Assembly: GCA_030272155.1 (NCBI GenBank)
Contig: CP126196.1
Coordinates: 682,001 to 746,000 of the forward strand
Direction: 5' to 3'
Source: Tetradesmus obliquus
Lineage: Eukaryota > Chlorophyta > Chlorophyceae > Sphaeropleales > Scenedesmaceae
Length of the DNA: 64,000 bases
Below the pieces are notes generated by a model that made no database searches, had not been told where the DNA came from, and saw nothing but the letters and a program-made list of their open reading frames with translations. The position numbers and the translations under genes are program-made. Positions 23,507-33,351 of this stretch are shown piece after piece (position 1 is the stretch's first letter; each line of letters opens with the position of its first letter).

Positions 23507-24454
23507 GGCTCATCCTGTGCAGCCGATCAAGCAGGACCAGACAAACATCAGACAAGCCGTCAGCAGGCGAAGGTTCCACGCGCTGCCGAGGGATGCACGC
23601 AGGGAGTGTGCTGCGGTGGGCTGGGCTGTTTCCTGCCTTGCTTGGACGTGGCTGCGATCTCTGAGATGATAAACCACAACAAAGAATCTAAACTCTGTAA
23701 ATTTGACTCTTCTGAAGACCACGGAGCCCAAGCGGAGCCTAGTCTCAAGCAGTCCGCAGCAGTCTACCTGCTGTCCTCTTAACTAGCACCACGCGTGCCG
23801 CTGTTTCCGCTGTTAAGCCACTGATCTTAGAGTCTGGAATTGAACTGCAGGCGCCTGTATGCCACGCACCTACGCTTGAATATAGAGTAGCTAGCTGACC
23901 ATCTACACTACGCGTCATTTTTGAAATCAACCCGACCTGACCAGATGCACACCTGCAGTAGGTCCTCAACGGGCACGGAGCTGTCACTGCTGTACACTCA
24001 TCTGTATCCCCACGCAGCAGGGGATTATAGCAGCGGGACGCCCTGATCTATTTGATCTATGCTTTTCAAAAACTTTAAGGAATTACTTGAAGAGCCAACG
24101 ACAGGCAATCGCAAGATCGCAGATACGCAGCACGTGATGCCTGCCACCTGCAGCACAATAGTTTTTCATTCGCAAGAACTGCTGCCCTACACAAATCAAG
24201 CCATGTCGCGCCACCTTGGCAACGGTAATGACGGTGCTGTGGGGGAGCTTCACCGTGAGCCGAGAGCTATTGCGCTCGCAGTTTCGCCCGGTCGCTGGCC
24301 CCACGCACGCCTGCCTTGCCTGGCAGCACTGCCGTGATGGCCTGCACGCGCAGCGGCACACGCCTCCAGCTCAGCACTGCCCTGCCTGTACTGCTGCAGC
24401 AGCTGCACTGAGCTTACCCAGCTCAGAGTGCTCCTGTCCCAGCTCAAGAATTCC
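23507..24454. other. intergenic region upstream of the low-complexity gene
   Basis: It separates the ATG of the low-complexity gene from the stop of the EEP-family gene, both on the minus strand. It should hold the promoter of the former and the 3' UTR of the latter. I see no coding signal, and no minus-strand TGTAA close to the EEP stop. Confidence 0.4.
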
Positions 24455-25647
24455 TCATTGTTGGCTTATATCAAGCTGCACCTCGACTAGCAGCCACTTG
24501 TGGTCCGATGCTGCATAGTCGTCGTTGCCCATCTGCTTGCGCAGCACCCGCATGCCCCGCAGCAGGCACCAGTCCAGCTTGCCGGCCATACAGTGGATGG
24601 GCCCGATGCGGTAGGCTGGGTTGTCCAGTGTGACATCCTTGTTCACATCGAAGGGGTCAAAGAAGCCTGCATACAGCAGCAACACCAGAAGACGCAACGC
24701 TGAGGTATGCAAATGAGGTGGCTGGTCAACTGCAAGATCACCTCGCGTGCTGCACACACCAACCAAAGTAGGGCCGCAGGCCCACCCACTAAGGAGCCAG
24801 ACAAGGCTCATGGGGTCCAAGAATCATTGAGATCGGACATCTGTAAGGCGCATGTTTTGTGCCAGCTGTTGGCAAGCTGCCGCCTGCGCCACAAAAAGCA
24901 TGGTGAACGTGATCTCAGCGTCCATAATGTCGCATTGAAAGCATGCCACAATGATCTAATGCTGCTGCAGTGCCCCATGCTCCTTACCTGGGTTGACTGC
25001 TGCCTCTGCCACCTGCTGCGGCAGCCTCGCCTGCAGCAGGTAGCTGTTCACTGAACACGGCTCTGCAGCAGCCAGGCAGGCAGGCAGCGCAGCAGCAGCA
25101 GCAGCAGCAGCAGCTAAACAACATGCAACAGGCTTGAATCGTGCAGTGCTGCTCCAGGCAGCTCGCAGCCCACATGCCAGCTGTCGCTGCTCGAAAGCAG
25201 CCTGTTTTGAACGGGTGTTGCTTGATGGCCCTTGACCCTGACAGCACACCCTCTAGCCAACAGCTACACGCGCCACTGCTCAACAACACTGCATCCTGCA
25301 GGCGTGCAGCACCACTTCCACCACGCGTTGCACTACGCAGCACTCAACAACACAACCGCCACTCACCCATGACTGCCAGCACGTGCCGCTGCCACCAGGC
25401 CGCCTCGCTGCTGCCAAGGCTGCGCCAGCGCATGCCATCACAGCAGTAGTTGGGCGACAGCCGTGCCACGCTGTGTGCCATGGTGTTCAGGTCCCCGAGT
25501 ATGGCCTGGCAGCAAGGGGTAGGAGCTGCCGAGGCAGCAGGACTGCTGCTGCTGCTGGAGTGCTGCTGCTGTTCGCACTGCTGTGCAACCTTACCCTGCT
25601 GCTGCTGCTGCTGCTGCTGCTGCTCGGCTTCTGAGCTCTGCGCTGGA

Positions 25648-25682
<35 letters not shown>

Positions 25683-27660
25683 CTGCTGCTGCTGCTTTGC
25701 GTCCAGCAGTACATCAGAGAACTGCCACACGCGTGACGTGATGCCGCAGAACACCTGGCGGGGCACAGCACGCATCAGCGCAGGCAACGGGGCAGGGCAC
25801 GTCACCCCCTGCTGCATTGGCTGCATCGCAGCAGTTGGATTATATTGCCAATCGGTTCAGTGGCACATCCCTGTTGTACTCAGTGCATATGGTTGTCCTG
25901 GGTGGTTCAGTGGCACATCCCTGTTGCACTCAGTGCATATGGTTGTCCTGGGTGGTTCAGTGGCACATCCCTGTTGTACTCAGTGCATATGGTTGTCCTG
26001 GGTGGTTCAGTGGCACATCCCTGTTGTACTCAGTGCATATGGTTGTCCTGGGTGGTTCGAGCATCAGCAGCAGGCCTCCTGCATGATGGCATGTTCCCAA
26101 AGTGCCGATGCACGCGTGCGTGATGCTGTCATTACATGAGATGCAGCAGCAGGCCCACCTCCAGGTGGCAGCAGTACACGCGCAGCGGCCCTTGGGGAGT
26201 TGCCACGTCAGCCGCCAGGGTCAGGCGCCTGTGTGGAACAGCAACACGACAGCAGCAGCATGTTCAGCGCAAGCGGCAAGGCAGGACAGCACATGCCACA
26301 CGCAGGTCTTGACTCCTCACAGGCGCGCCTGACACATGCAGCACTGGTACAGCCAAGTGCATGCAGCGCTTGCATTGCTGCAGCAACTAGAAACGTAACC
26401 AGCAGCCGTTCCACCCACCTGCCTCTGCGCGGCTCCTTAGCAGCCAGTTTGTGTGGCTGCGCCTCAGGTGCCGCCTCCCAGTCGATTGGGTGGTGGCTGT
26501 GCTCAAGCACATCCCAGCCGCCAAAGTCAAACTTGCTGAGGATGGCATTGCCATGCACGCCGCCGCCTTGTGAGCGCGCATTGCGAAGTTCAGAGTGCAG
26601 CTCGTCAAACTCGCCTGCAGGAAGCGTGTATGAGTTTTGTTTCAGCAGGCTGGGTTGGGGTGTTGGACTGTACTGACACTTGTTGTCAAAGCCCGCTGAA
26701 TGACAGGAATTTGGAAGAGCAGCAGCAACAAGGTGTTGATGTATGAATGGTGTTTGTCACAGATATTTGGCGGGTGTATGTCTGTACTGCTAATAGAATG
26801 TCGTGCTGTGCTAGGATGCCGCAGGCCTGCGTCAAAGCATCTGCTGTTGCTGCAACGTCTCCTGTGCCTGCTGCAACTGTTTCTCGCCTCAGTGCAATGC
26901 CTCACAGTATCCGCATGCAAAGCTACTGCTCACACACGAACAGGTAGTTCAGCTGCAGGGCTTGTGCGATGGCAGCGCCAGTGTCCTTGCAGCTGCTGCG
27001 CTCGCAGCCGATGTCAACCTCCTGCAAGGACAGCACGTCTGCATCCGCCTGCCGCAGCTGCTGTATGACCTGGCATGGCAGTTGGAACGCAGACAGTTGC
27101 AGCAGATACAAGCGGTTGGCATTCATGGGGAGCACACCAACAACAGTCTGCAGCCTGTCGTCAGCAGCAGGCATGGGGCGCAGTGTGTTGCTGAACGTGC
27201 CAAGACATCTGCATGAGCAAGCAGCGTCAAAGCAGTGGTTGCTAATGGTTGCCAACAACCCAAGCATTAAATCTTGAAGCACGGGACTGCGTGTGTGTGC
27301 ATGGCAGTTCCTGCAAGTGTCTGCACGGCAACTGGGGTTGATCAAGCTGATGCTTGCCTGTGCAGTGGTTGTACTGCAGTGCAGCAAGAGGCATGCCCAG
27401 AGCTCGCATCACGCTACATATTCTGCCTTTCACGTCTGCTTAAGGACAATGGTAAATGTCCTTTGTAAACAAATGTTCATCAGCAGGCGGGCAGGCTTGT
27501 ACTGCTGGCACCTGCACACCTTGTCCAGCTCATAGCCCCTCTCTATGTTCCACTGCAGCAGCTTGATGGGGCGCTCCTGCGACTGCTGTGCCGCAACCAG
27601 AGGTAGGCGAAAGTCTTGGTGTACTACCTCCCCTGGTTTGGGCAACAGTTGTGGCGCCAT
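24455..27660 (-). CDS. endonuclease/exonuclease/phosphatase (EEP) family protein, 380 aa
   Basis: Six exons join in phase: 27660-27520, 27069-26934, 26614-26419, 26228-26159, 25754-25367 and 24666-24455. The DNase I-like EEP fold motifs appear in order: LLQWNIERGYELDK with the metal-facing Asn, ADVLSLQEVDIGC with the catalytic Glu, GGGVHGNAILSKF, RVYCCHLEVFCG with a catalytic His, AILGDLNTMAHS with the Asp/Asn pair, and YAASDHKWLLVEVQL with the final Asp-His. All catalytic positions are present. A poly-Gln/Ser insert of about 60 residues sits between VLLDAK and AILGDLN. This family covers nucleases, CCR4-like deadenylases and phosphodiesterases; the substrate cannot be told from sequence. No signal or transit peptide is evident. 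The start at 27660 follows an upstream stop in frame. Confidence 0.82.
25855..26054 (-). repeat. 50-bp tandem repeat, four units, in an EEP gene intron
   Basis: Four direct units of exactly 50 bp (starts 25855, 25905, 25955, 26005) differ by only about one base, and a fifth begins GTTCGA and diverges. The array lies between exons 5 and 4. Since 50 is not a multiple of three, all frames show the same peptide phrase shifted; this is not coding. Near-identity suggests recent expansion. Confidence 0.9.
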
Positions 27661-28096
27661 GTTGATGGACTGCTGCCTGCAGGCAGTTGCTGTGTGTGCT
27701 GCTGCCAACTTGCTGCACTGGAACGTCAAGCAAGCGCGCGAGCCGAAACAGGTACGATGTTTGCAGTTTTGATTTGGATGATCAGAGCTCTTCCACCTGA
27801 TCTACTTGCACAGGCGACCTGGATTGCTTCGGCCACCTAGCTCTGCAGGTCTAGTAGTTTCACGCTTTGCGCGTTCCCGCAGCAGATCCGTGGTTCGTTG
27901 GAGCTTTCATGGACCAGTGCAAACTGAAGGACGCTCAGATCCACCGGAGGCAGTTGCCAGACAAGTAGACAAACCCTAGCACCAGCCTGACCTATCCAGC
28001 CATTGCTGGTGCGCAGCAATCGGCGCCATACAACAGCAGTTACCCTGCAGCGCTGCTTCAAAGCCTCCAGAGACAAAGTATGACGTTCAGTGGAGT
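27661..28096. other. spacer between the EEP gene and the BACK fragment
   Basis: Both flanking genes are on the minus strand, so this holds the EEP promoter and 5' UTR. No other feature seen. Confidence 0.4.
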
Positions 28097-29870
28097 TCAA
28101 TGCTTGATGAATAGCTGCAGCTGCAGCCTCAGGGTGCGGTCAGGGTGCACCAGCCCTTTCTGCCGCAGCTGCCGCTCACAATCCGCATAGCTGCTGAAGG
28201 GGCTGACACCGCAGAAACCTGGCGCGCTGAAGCACATGCGCAGGTGCTCCTTGCGGTGCAGAGGCGCACTGGAGTTTCCTGCGGCAATGCCTGCAGGGGG
28301 CTCTGCTGCATCATCAAAGTTGGCGCCTGCCGGTGCTGGCAGCACGCGGACGAGCAGGCCGGCAACGCCTGCTGCATCCTGTGGGAATTGCAGCGAAAGC
28401 AAGAAGGTCAGCAATGCTGGCAATGTCGTGCATGTTTTGGGGCTGTACGAGGGCATCCTGACCACATAGCCAACACAGAACTGTCACTTTGCAGGAAAAA
28501 ACAGTACCTTGAATCCTTGCCAACTGTCAGTCACTGACAATAACGACCTGAAGTGCTACCTGCCACCCCGTGCATCGCAAGTACGTGAAAGTCCACAGCT
28601 AGCTGATAGAGGGTCACAGTATGAACCCTGTCTTGCTGTTGCACATCCACATATACTCCTGCTGAAGGCGCAGCACTGTGCAGCAGTGGCCCAACATGTT
28701 ATGTAGTGCAAGCTGTTGGCTGTGCTGCAGATATACCTGTGGCATGTCATCACTAAAGGTGACAAACAGTGTCAATGTTCAACTGCCTGCGACTGCTGCT
28801 GGTGGTGGTGCTGCGTCGGCTGCTGCTGCGGCTGCTGCTGGTGGCGGCGGTGCTGCTTCCGCTGCTGCCGCTGCAGCAGCAGGTGAAGCTGCTTCCCCTG
28901 CTGCTGCCAGCGCTGGTGACCTGGTTGCTGGTGCAGCCTGCAGCCACACGCTAAAGCTCCTGCCCTGCCATGCAGGGATGCTCCGGCGGTACGCCACAGC
29001 TTCATTCAAGCGCGGCTGTGCTGCCCCTTCAGCCAGTGCTGCTGTCACTGCTGCTTCCAGCTGCCGCAAGGGCACTGCGTGCTCCAGGTCCAGCGGACCA
29101 CTAGATGCAGGTTGTGGCCTGTTGCGGATCAACAGCTGCTCAGCAGCCAGCCCTGTAAACATGCTAGTGCCAGAAGCAGTGAAGATAAGCGCCCGCCGCA
29201 GGTCTCCCAACGCTCTCCCACCTGCAGCTGATGCAGGCGATGGCGGATGGTCCTTCGTGGCATTTATGGCGGATGGTCCTTCGTGGCATTTATGGCGGAT
29301 GGTCCTTCGTGGCATTTATGGCGCATACACTGGTGGCGCACACTGCAGCACGAGCCAGTCCTGCGGTGTGAAGCACTGCACGAGCAACGGCCAGGCAGCC
29401 AGCACTGACACGAGGTACAGCGGGCTGCAGTTCGATAGGTAGATTGTGCTGCAGAGCTGCTTCATCTGCTGCTGCGTGGGCGGCTGCTGCTGCGCTGCGG
29501 CCCAGCTTTGGATGACGTATATGACTGTTTCCTCGCTCGCCACATGAGTGTCAAGGCTGTATAGCAGCTGATACAGTGCCAGCTGCGGCAGCTGCAGCAG
29601 CTTGGGCCACAGCACTGCTGTGTCCTGGCACACTGCCTCCAGGTCACCCAGGTCCTGCTGCACCCTCTTTGCTGCAGCGTGGTACAGCGGTTTGTATGCT
29701 GCCATCTCAGGGCAGGCGGGAGGCAGGCTGTAGATCTGCATGGCAGTCTCCCACTGCAGCTCTGCCGAGGGATCTGCTGCAAACAGCTGCAGCTGCCGGC
29801 TGGCTGCCTCTGCCACCTTGTGCGCGTCGAGGCTGTCTGCGAGGGTGACCAGCTGCAGCAGCAGCGCCTG
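28097..29870 (-). pseudogene. truncated BACK-domain gene copy M, with two in-frame stops
   Basis: The minus strand from 29870 reads the end of a BTB-like region and a BACK domain (LLQLVTLADSLDAHKVAEAA, then YVIQSWAAAQQQPPTQQQMK and LYLVSVLAAWPLLVQCFTPQ). It continues to PAWQGRSFSVWLQAAP, an Ala/Pro linker, VTFSDDMPQ with a donor at 28737, and a last exon 28378-28097 (LLVRVLPAPAGANFDD to HPDRTLRLQL, MATH-like by eye). The frame is interrupted by TAA at 29316 inside a 26-bp tandem repeat and by TGA at 28776-28778, where copy P reads a sense codon. The BTB part expected upstream is replaced by the inverted copy P. BTB-BACK proteins are usually Cullin-3 ubiquitin ligase adaptors. Unresolved introns could remove the stops, but I see no donor/acceptor pair that does so. 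Most likely a decayed paralogue. Confidence 0.5.
29242..29319 (-). repeat. 26-bp tandem repeat, three units
   Basis: Three identical units of 26 bp start at 29242, 29268 and 29294; each contains TTA (TAA on the minus strand) in a different frame. The third puts a stop in the reading frame of BACK copy M, directly after the BACK domain. Confidence 0.9.
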
Positions 29871-31219
29871 GCTCGTGTCAGTGCTGTCTGCATGGCCGCT
29901 GGTTGTGCAGTGCTTCACGCAGCAGGAGCTGGCGCTTGCTGCGCTCTTTAGCGGCAGCGCCCGCGCGCTGGGCGCCATGGCCGGCTTGCAGTTATCGCCT
30001 GCAGCAATGGCGGCAGCGACAGAGCTGGCAGAGCTCCAGCAAACAATGCAGTCGTTCATATCCTGCAACTCGGGCATTGGAGCGTGGTGGCTGCAGGCTC
30101 CTGCAAGCCCGCCTCCGCTGCTGCCCCAGCAGCCAGTGCGGCTGTCGCTGCTGCTTCCAGCTGCAGCAGGGGCACTGCGTGCTGCAGGTCGAGCACACGG
30201 CCGAGCTCCGATCTTCGCCTATTCTTGCCCAACTGCCACCACGTACCGCTGGAACAACCCTGCATGGCAGGGCATGCGCCTCAGCTCGTGGCTGCAGGCT
30301 GTGCCAGCAACTGACCCACCAGCGGCAGCAGCAGCTGCGGCGGCGGCAGAAGCAGCAGCGGCGGCGGAAGCACCAGCACCAGCAGAGGAGGAAGCACCAG
30401 CACCAGCAGAGGAGCAAGCACCACCACCAGCAGCAGCAGCAGCACCAGAACCAGCAGCAGCAGCTGAAGTACCAGCAGCAGCAGCCGGCAGCTCGACATT
30501 GGCGCTGTCTCTTACCTTTGGTGACGATATGCCTCAGGTGCTTCTGCAACTGCATTGTAGCCAGCAGCATGCAGAGCATCACATGTTGGTCACGTTGCCA
30601 TGCTGCTGTTGCACGGCGCTGTATGCCACAGATGTCTGATCATGACTGTGCACACAGCAAAGCAGGTTTGACCCAACTTATGTCATCACAGAGCTGTGTC
30701 TTGAAAAGCAATCCCACGATTGGAGGGCGTGCTAGAGCCATGTGGTACCCCTACAATGCTCTTTTGCCCTGTTCAACAGGCCGTTGCTGTCACTGTCACA
30801 CCCTAGGTGGTGGTGATGCCTAAACAACCTCAACCACAGCAGCTACGCAACCAGCTTCACCTTTATACCCATGTATGCTGATGACTCAGACACTGCAGCG
30901 TTTGCTGCGGTTCCTGTGTGTGCTGCAATGCCTGCAGGGTGCCGTAGGCAGTGGTACGCTGCGCATTCGCGTGCTGCCAGCGCTGGCAGGTGCCAACTTC
31001 GATCACGCAGCAGAGCCCCCTGCAGTATTTGACACAGGGACCCACATGGCGCAGACTAAGGGCAAAGATCACCTGGGCGGGTGCTTGTGCTTTAGAGGGT
31101 TCTGCGGCGTCGGCCCCTTCAGCAGCTATGCGGAGTGTGAGCGGCAGCTGCGGCAGAAGGGGCTGGTGCACCCCGATCGCACCCTGAGGCTGCAGCTGCT
31201 GCTGAAGGTTTTGCAGTGA
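29871..31219 (+). pseudogene. truncated BACK-domain gene copy P, inverted paralogue of copy M
   Basis: The plus strand repeats the 3' part of copy M in opposite orientation: LVSVLSAWPLVVQCFTQQ (M: LVSVLAAWPLLVQCFTPQ), NPAWQGMRLSSWLQAVPATD, an Ala/Pro/Glu linker, LTFGDDMPQ to about 30537, and a last exon 30938-31219 (LRIRVLPALAGANFDHAAEP to HPDRTLRLQLLL). The last exon is 94 codons in both copies. The frame is open from 29740 to 30639, so P has no premature stop, but it lacks the BTB part and most of BACK; its nearest upstream ATG (29740) would read antisense to M. The donor GTGCTT is weak. It may be a gene remnant or a chimeric expressed gene; transcript data would decide. Confidence 0.5.
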
Positions 31220-31866
31220 ATGCACTAGAAGCTTTTGTGCGACAGGACGCAGCATGTTGCCGGGCTGCACGTTAGCTGGCTGAGTGCCGCACGGCTATGC
31301 TGGGCATCGCTGGCCATGTCAGCTTCTTGCTAGGGTTATTTTGTCAGGGTTTGTTGACGGCTCGTCATCGACAATCATATTACCATTTCAGCCATAGCAA
31401 CGTTGCTATCGGTCCCGCGCTCCACTGTTATCGACTAACACGTTGCTTATAGTCCTTTTTGTGTGGGTCACGAATGGGCAAGCCCGCGTTTCAAGGCGCT
31501 GCGTTCAAGCATGAGCCCAGTCACTGTTACACCTGGCAGTGACAGCTTTGCTCAGCAAGTTGAGTCAACCACCACCACTTTTGTTATACAGTGACACAGA
31601 GACACAGGCGTGCAGTGTAAGAACAAGTAACAGCTGGCTTGTCTGAAAGTTGTGACACTGTCTCGTGAGGTGTCAGCGGGGGCCTGCCTGTCAGGCTGCT
31701 CTGACATGCTCTGGCATCAACTTTAACATCATCGATTAACAGAACAGTCGTTCAGACTCCAAAGCTGGGCGATGCATCAGAACCCAGGACTGCTGCACTC
31801 GGCAACCAATGGCCCTACTGTGTGCCAACTCTACTGCGCTGTACTTGCAAAAACGCGCACGCGCAC
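31220..31866. other. intergenic region left of the minisatellite
   Basis: No coding signal or RNA gene seen; moderately AT-richer than the genes. The stretch just before the array (31840-31866) has a short GCGCAC-type purine-pyrimidine alternation. Confidence 0.4.
31616..31620 (+). terminator. possible TGTAA poly(A) signal after BACK copy P
   Basis: TGTAA about 400 bases after the TGA of copy P. If used, it would argue that P is transcribed. Confidence 0.25.
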
Positions 31867-32825
31867 GGGCATGCCGTGAGCCAACAAGCATGTGAGGGCA
31901 TGCCGTGAGCCAACAAGCATGTGAGGGCATGCCGTGAGCCAACAAGCATGTGAGGGCATGTCGTGAGCCAACAAGCATGTGAGGGCATGCCGTGAGCCAA
32001 CAAGCATGTGAGGGCATGCCGTGAGCCAACAAGCATGTGAGGGCATGTCGTGAGCCAACAAGCATGTGAGGGCATGCCGTGAGCCAACAAGCATGTGAGG
32101 GCGTGCCGTGAACCAACAAGCATGTGAGGGCATGCCGTGAGCCAACAAGCATGTGAGGGCATGCCGTGAGCCAACAAGCATGTGAGGGCATGCCGTGAGC
32201 CAACAAGCATGTGAGGGCGTGCCGTGAGCCAACAAGCATGTGAGGGCATGCCGTGAGCCAACAAGCATGTGAGGGCATGCCGTGAGCCAACAAGCATGTG
32301 AGGGCATGCCGTGAGCCAACAAGCATGTGAGGGCATGCCGTGAGCCAACAAGCATGTGAGGGCATGCCGTGAGCCAACAAGCATGTGAGGGCATGCCGTG
32401 AGCCAACAAGCATGTGAGGGCATGCCGTGAACCAACAAGCATGTGAGGGCATGCCGTGAGCCAACAAGCATGTGAGGGCATGCCGTGAGCCAACAAGCAT
32501 GTGAGGGCATGCCGTGAGCCAACAAGCATGTGAGGGCATGTCGTGAGCCAACAAGCATGTGAGGGCATGCCGTGAGCCAACAAGCATGTGAGGGCATGCC
32601 GTGAGCCAACAAGCATGTGAGGGCATGCCGTGAGCCAACAAGCATGTGAGGGCATGCCGTGAGCCAACAAGCATGTGAGGGCATGCCGTGAGCCAACAAG
32701 CATGTGAGGGCATGCCGTGAGCCAACAAGCATGTGAGGGCATGCCGTGAGCCAACAAGCATGTGAGGGCATGCCGTGAGCCAACAAGCATGTGAGGGCAT
32801 GCCGTGAGCCAACAAGCATGTGAGG
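31867..32825. repeat. 29-bp minisatellite, about 33 units
   Basis: About 33 direct units of 29 bp with consensus core GGGCATGCCGTGAGCCAACA plus AGCATGTGA. Units differ only by scattered transitions (TCGTGAG for CCGTGAG, GCGTGCC for GCATGCC, GTGAACC for GTGAGCC), and variant units recur in different parts of the array, which points to block duplication or unequal exchange. There are no spacers. All three minus-strand frames are open, giving long apparent peptides with a 29-residue period; this follows from 29 not being a multiple of three and is not evidence of coding. Confidence 0.97.
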
Positions 32826-33216
32826 TGCAGCCTCTTGTGCACTGCGCGCCTCAAACTCAGCAGCACAGCTAGCAACTCAACTCGTATCAACTCTTCACAT
32901 GTCCCAGGCTGTTCCCTTGTCACTGAAGTTAGCAACGGCTGCTCCAGTTGCCTGCCCTGAACTCTCCACTGCACTGCCAGGTTGTGCATGTCCTGGTGTT
33001 TGCCAACACCACCACCATGCACAACACCATGCACAACACCTGCCTACCAAAACTGTTTGCCGCAATGCAGCTGCAGCATCATGCCTGCCATACAACCAGC
33101 CGAGACCTCTTCTAGCAACAACTCCACAGATTGGCGGAAGGTACAACCGGCTACGCCTAGCGCCAACTAACGCCCATTTCGGTCGAACGCCTACATTGGC
33201 AACACAAACTCACCCT

Positions 33217-33221
33217 TTACA
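33217..33221 (-). terminator. possible TGTAA poly(A) signal of the ABC1-type kinase gene
   Basis: TTACA on the plus strand is TGTAA for this minus-strand gene, about 130 bases after its stop and just beyond the echo of its last exon. Confidence 0.4.
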
Positions 33222-33235
33222 GTATACTGACTCAC

Positions 33236-33320
33236 AAGTGGGCTTAGTACAGCACCACAGGTTGCCCAACTACATGCAGCGTACCCAGCAGCATGCGGTT
33301 CAGCCCACATTGCGCCGCTA
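33236..33320 (-). repeat. echo of the last exon and stop (ABC1-type kinase)
   Basis: The C-terminus LHVFGQPVVLY plus stop (33352 onward) recurs about 115 bases downstream as NRMLLGTLHVVGQPVVLY plus stop. It lies in the 3' UTR. Confidence 0.75.
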
Positions 33321-33351
33321 ACAGCACAGCGTACTGACTGCACTGGTGCCC

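Larger units (their letters stand above)
32826..33351. other. region between the minisatellite and the ABC1-type kinase stop
   Basis: Probably 3' UTR of the kinase gene plus spacer. It contains a last-exon echo (33236-33320) and a minus-strand TGTAA at 33217-33221; nothing else recognised. Confidence 0.45.

Noticed and set aside
23800-23890. tRNA-like sequence on the minus strand (GTTCAATTCC box)
   Set aside because: The T stem does not pair and no D or anticodon arm fits.
31867-32825. CRISPR-like direct repeat array
   Set aside because: Units abut with no unique spacers, and the genome is eukaryotic; it is a minisatellite.
31736-33034. 432-residue open frame (and two more in other frames) on the minus strand across the minisatellite
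   Set aside because: All three minus-strand frames are open because the 29-bp unit has no stop in any of them; the peptide is only the cycling repeat.
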